A stretch of DNA of 10,268 bases from Calditrichaceae bacterium (lineage in GTDB: Bacteria > Calditrichota > Calditrichia > Calditrichales > Calditrichaceae). Positions 7,617-10,268 of the stretch are shown piece after piece; positions within the stretch are counted from its first letter, which is position 1, and each line of letters begins with the position of its first letter. Location: contig JANTFQ010000059.1 in NCBI GenBank assembly GCA_024763405.1, positions 1 through 10,268 of the forward strand, written 5' to 3'. The position numbers were made by a program, and so were the translations under genes. The notes beneath the pieces are model-generated. The model saw only the letters and a list, made by a program, of their open reading frames with translations. It did not search any database and had not been told where the DNA came from.

Positions 7617-8702
7617 ATGGAAACGCTGCTGGGAATCACTGCCGGAAAATGGCTTCGTCTTGGACTGAGAAATGGGCTTTTTTTTAGACCGATGACATGG
7701 GGAACAAGTTTAAAACTGATGCTAATCAGCATACGCAATTCCATTTATGCAAGAAAAGAAAAAGAACAGTTCGAATCACAAATTCAGGCCACGGTGATTG
7801 AAACGCCGCCCATTTTTATACTGGGGCACTGGCGCACCGGTACATCTCTTTTGCATAAACTGCTGTCACTGGACCCGCAATTTACCTACCCCACGGTATT
7901 TGAGGTGTATAATCCCGAAACCTTTCTGACCACCGGCAAGATATTGGAAGAGCGTCTGGAACAGATGAAGGCAGAAAAACGCCCAATGGACAATATGATG
8001 GTAAGTTATAAAGACCCCGCCGAAGATGAATTTGCACTCAATACCCTTTCCCTAAAATCGCCTCTTCTTGGATGGGCCTTTCCTGAAAATGAGAACTATT
8101 TTGAAAAATACCTGACATTTCATGAAATATCAGAACCTAAAAGGAATGAATGGAAAGAAGATTTCCTTTATTTCTTAAAAAAACTAACACTGAAAAACAA
8201 TAAACAATTATTACTGAAATCACCGCATCATACGGCGCGCATTAAGACGTTGTTAGAGATATTCCCCGACGCAAAATTTATTCATATTCGGCGCAATCCT
8301 TACGACACATTCCGTTCTACTTACAGCCTGTATAAAAACACAGTCTCAAAACTTGGATTTTGTGAACGAGACTTAACCGCTGATATGAATGCTGTTATAA
8401 ATCGCTTTGAAATTATGTACCGCTTCTTTATGGAAGAAAAAAAGCAGATCAAAGAAAATCATTTATTCGAAATTTCTTTTGAAGAGCTGGAGCAGGATTT
8501 TACTGCCGGAATAGAAAAAATATATAACGGTTTGCATTTACCCGGTTTTGAAACCTACAAGCCGCTTTTGACAGAGTATTTAAATAAACAAAAAGATTAT
8601 AAAAAGAATATCCATAAAGCGATACCGAATGATTGGAAACAGAAAATTAATGAAAAATGGAAATTTTGCTTTGAGGAATGGAATTATCCGATTGAATTAT
8701 AA
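7617..8702 (+). CDS. PAPS-dependent sulfotransferase (Sulfotransfer_3 type), first copy
   Basis: This 361-residue protein should transfer sulfate from PAPS to a hydroxyl or amine acceptor. The 5'-phosphosulfate loop is ILGHWRTGTSLLH (Gly70, Arg73, Thr74, Gly75, Thr76). The region NMMVSYKDPAEDEFAL (126-141) has the acidic block typical of this family, followed by LLLKSPHH (198-205). The 3'-phosphate site is FIHIRRNPYDTFRST (Arg226, Ser234). No signal peptide is evident, so it is probably cytoplasmic. The start has AAGGA at 7606-7610, overlapping the PPTase stop, and lies 9 bases after that gene. Its place in the NRPS operon suggests it sulfates the peptide or one of its monomers; the acceptor is unknown. 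The gene is more A/T-rich than the NRPS. Confidence 0.9.
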   Translation: METLLGITAGKWLRLGLRNGLFFRPMTWGTSLKLMLISIRNSIYARKEKEQFESQIQATVIETPPIFILGHWRTGTSLLHKLLSLDPQFTYPTVFEVYNPETFLTTGKILEERLEQMKAEKRPMDNMMVSYKDPAEDEFALNTLSLKSPLLGWAFPENENYFEKYLTFHEISEPKRNEWKEDFLYFLKKLTLKNNKQLLLKSPHHTARIKTLLEIFPDAKFIHIRRNPYDTFRSTYSLYKNTVSKLGFCERDLTADMNAVINRFEIMYRFFMEEKKQIKENHLFEISFEELEQDFTAGIEKIYNGLHLPGFETYKPLLTEYLNKQKDYKKNIHKAIPNDWKQKINEKWKFCFEEWNYPIEL

Positions 8703-8744
8703 TGCAAAATATGCGTTACGCTCTCATTTAAATAAAGGGAAATT

Positions 8745-9821
8745 ATGGACAGCCTTAATGGTATTTTATTTAATGACTGGATGAACCTGTTAAAAACAAA
8801 TCATTTTAAGATTTCCGGGAATATGCTTCCCAGAACAATCGGGTTAACCATTTTAAGCATTCTTAACAGTAAGGATTATAAAAAAGAAAAACAATATCAT
8901 CCTGAAATAATTAAAACCAATTTAATTGAGGATCCCATCTTCATTTTAGGACACTGGAGAAGCGGGACCACCTTTCTGCATACCCTAATTTCCCGGAATC
9001 CGCAGTTTGGCTTTGCAAATATTTTCGAGATTCGTAACCCGCACACGTTTATTACCAGGCAAAATATATTCGAATTGCGAAAAGAACAACACAAACCCGA
9101 AGCGCGACCGACAGATAATGTTTTAATTGATTTTAGCAGTCCCGGCGAAGAAGAATTTGGGGTGGCCATTATCAGTAAAATGAGTCCTCTTTTTGGCTGG
9201 GTTTTTCCAAAGAATGAAGATTATTACGAAAAATTTTCTACTTTTTCGGATGTGAGTGAAAAAGACCGGGAGGCATGGAAAAAAAGCTTTCATTTTTATA
9301 TGCAAAAGCTGACCTTTCTGCACAAGAAACAACTTCTGCTCAAATCTCCGCTTAATACGGGACGCATAAAGCTGCTACTGGAACTTTATCCAAATGCAAA
9401 ATTTATTAATATACACCGTAATCCGTATTCCGTCTTTCAGTCGACTTTAAACATGTACAAGACCGCGGTTGCGGAATCGGCATTTCATAAAAGAGATATG
9501 AATAATATTACAGAGCTTATTTTTCAGCGCTATTCCGAAATGTATGATGCTTTCTTTTCTCAAATGGGCAATATCCCCTCAGGGAATTATGTGGATATTG
9601 CGTTTGAAAATTTTGAAAAAGATCCGCTAGAATCGGTAAAACACATTTACTCTAAATTACAGCTTTCTTATTCTCCTGATGTTGCGCAAAAAACATCTGA
9701 GTATATTGACTCTCTTAAAGGATTTGTTAAAAATATGCATCAGGAATTAGACCAGGACACAAAAGATAGGATCTTTAGGGAATGGGGCCGAAGTTTTGAG
9801 CGGTGGGGATATCCCAGGTAG
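8745..9821 (+). CDS. PAPS-dependent sulfotransferase (Sulfotransfer_3 type), second copy
   Basis: This 358-residue paralogue of the preceding gene is collinear over its whole length. The 5'-phosphosulfate loop is ILGHWRSGTTFLH (Arg72, Ser73, Gly74, Thr75), the acidic block is PGEEEF (133-138), then LLLKSPLN (197-204), and the 3'-phosphate site is FINIHRNPYSVFQST (Arg225, Ser233). Around the PAPS loop, 24 of 40 aligned residues match the first copy (hand count), so the two arose by an old duplication or are separate members of one subfamily. All cofactor-binding residues seem intact in both, which argues for two active enzymes, perhaps with different acceptors. The ATG at 8745 follows AAGGGA (8735-8740) at 4-base spacing; the gap from the first copy is 42 bases. 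It is probably the last gene of the operon. Confidence 0.9.
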   Translation: MDSLNGILFNDWMNLLKTNHFKISGNMLPRTIGLTILSILNSKDYKKEKQYHPEIIKTNLIEDPIFILGHWRSGTTFLHTLISRNPQFGFANIFEIRNPHTFITRQNIFELRKEQHKPEARPTDNVLIDFSSPGEEEFGVAIISKMSPLFGWVFPKNEDYYEKFSTFSDVSEKDREAWKKSFHFYMQKLTFLHKKQLLLKSPLNTGRIKLLLELYPNAKFINIHRNPYSVFQSTLNMYKTAVAESAFHKRDMNNITELIFQRYSEMYDAFFSQMGNIPSGNYVDIAFENFEKDPLESVKHIYSKLQLSYSPDVAQKTSEYIDSLKGFVKNMHQELDQDTKDRIFREWGRSFERWGYPR

Positions 9822-9822
9822 A

Positions 9823-9838
9823 ACTAATCTTTATTAGT
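9823..9838 (+). terminator. Weak hairpin after the second sulfotransferase, possible terminator
   Basis: A perfect 6-bp inverted repeat, ACTAAT, with a CTTT loop and ATTAGT starts 2 bases after the stop codon. The stem has only one G-C pair and no U-tract follows, so it is a poor intrinsic terminator. It is listed because of its position at the apparent end of the operon. Confidence 0.2.
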
Positions 9839-9898
9839 CAACGTTCGCCCATTCAGTTTTACACGCATTACCTTTTATCGATTGCCGGTAAATAAAAC

Positions 9899-9929
9899 TT
9901 TCACGGTTTTAAAAATTTTGTTATTTTTG
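9899..9929 (+). promoter_or_regulatory. Candidate FCB-type promoter for the lipoprotein gene
   Basis: TTTC (9899-9902), 19 bases, then TATTTTTG (9922-9929). The Bacteroidota primary-sigma consensus is TTTG, about 19 bases, then TAnnTTTG, so the -7 box matches fully and the -33 box misses one base. Transcription would begin near 9935, leaving a leader of roughly 25-30 bases before the ATG at 9963. The region is A/T-rich, so a chance match is possible. Confidence 0.4.
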
Positions 9930-9962
9930 ATTTTCGTAAATCTAAAACAGAATTTATTACCA

Positions 9963-10268
9963 ATGAATAGAGCTCTTTATTTTTCGCTTATTTTATTCCT
10001 GATGTTTTCGGCTTGTGACGCCCCCAGGGAAAATCCCTTTGATCCCAACGGCTCCAACAGTGCGGTTACCACGATTCAAGTATTACATCTTCTGCCCTCT
10101 TCCGAAGTCGTTGCGGGCGCAGAGCTATACATTCCCGAAATCAACCAATTAAAAATTAGTGACCGGGCTGGTAAGGTCGTATTTACTTATCCCAAAATAG
10201 ATTCCCTCACGGTTATCTGCCGCTGTGAGACCTATTTTCCGGATACTACGGTTTTACGAAATCTGCAT
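9963..10268 (+). CDS. Putative lipoprotein with N-terminal lipobox, 3'-partial
   Basis: The frame is open from the ATG at 9963 to the window end (102 codons), so the gene continues downstream. The N-terminus has Arg3, a hydrophobic core (residues 4-15) and FSAC as a lipobox, with the lipidated Cys at residue 18. The mature start CDAPRENPFDPNG resembles lipoproteins of the FCB group that begin Cys-x(n)-NPFDP. The next part (about residues 50-98) alternates short hydrophobic stretches around ISDRAGKVVF and is possibly a carboxypeptidase-regulatory or Ig-like beta-sandwich fold; this is inference from pattern only. There is no Shine-Dalgarno. It follows the cluster by 141 bases with its own candidate promoter and is probably unrelated to peptide synthesis. 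The function is not recognised. Confidence 0.75.
   Translation, partial: MNRALYFSLILFLMFSACDAPRENPFDPNGSNSAVTTIQVLHLLPSSEVVAGAELYIPEINQLKISDRAGKVVFTYPKIDSLTVICRCETYFPDTTVLRNLH

Noticed and set aside
215..9332. Reverse-strand and out-of-frame open reading frames of 64-115 codons within the large genes
   Set aside because: They lie wholly inside strongly supported coding regions, show no family motifs and lack their own start context. They are by-products of codon bias in the real genes.
9911..9928. Inverted repeat AAAAAT / ATTTTT upstream of the lipoprotein gene as a terminator
   Set aside because: It consists only of A-T pairs, has no G-C stem and overlaps the better-supported -7 promoter box.

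Overview
The window holds the 3' end of a nonribosomal peptide biosynthesis cluster, all on the + strand, followed by the start of what looks like an unrelated lipoprotein gene. The organism is a bacterium of moderate, uneven G+C. The last gene encodes a lipoprotein with a CxxxxENPFDPN-type N-terminus. It has no Shine-Dalgarno sequence, and upstream of it lies a TTTC-N19-TATTTTTG element close to the Bacteroidota-type promoter consensus (TTTG-N19-TAnnTTTG). This leans towards the FCB superphylum (Bacteroidota, Ignavibacteriota, Calditrichota or relatives). Several cluster genes do have good Shine-Dalgarno sites, so the assignment is tentative.

Layout: (1) 1-4413 is the end of a large NRPS gene, open at its 5' side. 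It comprises the C-terminal part of an adenylation domain, a carrier domain, a complete terminal C-A-PCP module and a type I thioesterase. (2) 4475-5902 encodes an MFS exporter of the EntS-like (MFS_3) type. (3) 5899-6114 encodes an MbtH-like protein. (4) 6111-6869 encodes a type II thioesterase. (5) 6876-7607 encodes an Sfp-type phosphopantetheinyl transferase. (6) 7617-8702 and 8745-9821 encode two tandem paralogous PAPS-dependent sulfotransferases. (7) 9822-9962 is a noncoding gap with a weak hairpin and a candidate promoter. (8) 9963-10268 is a 3'-truncated lipoprotein gene.

Gaps between the cluster genes run from -4 to +61 bases with no convincing internal promoter or terminator, so 1-9821 reads as one operon. 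The NRPS adds the last residue and releases the peptide. The PPTase primes the carrier domains, MbtH supports the adenylation domains, the type II thioesterase clears blocked carriers, and the MFS protein probably exports the product. The two sulfotransferases suggest that the peptide, or a building block, is sulfated. The final A domain has an unusual specificity code read by eye as DADTTAGVCK, whose second half resembles aromatic-residue codes. The combination of an NRPS, two sulfotransferases and an uncommon code is the most interesting point of the window.
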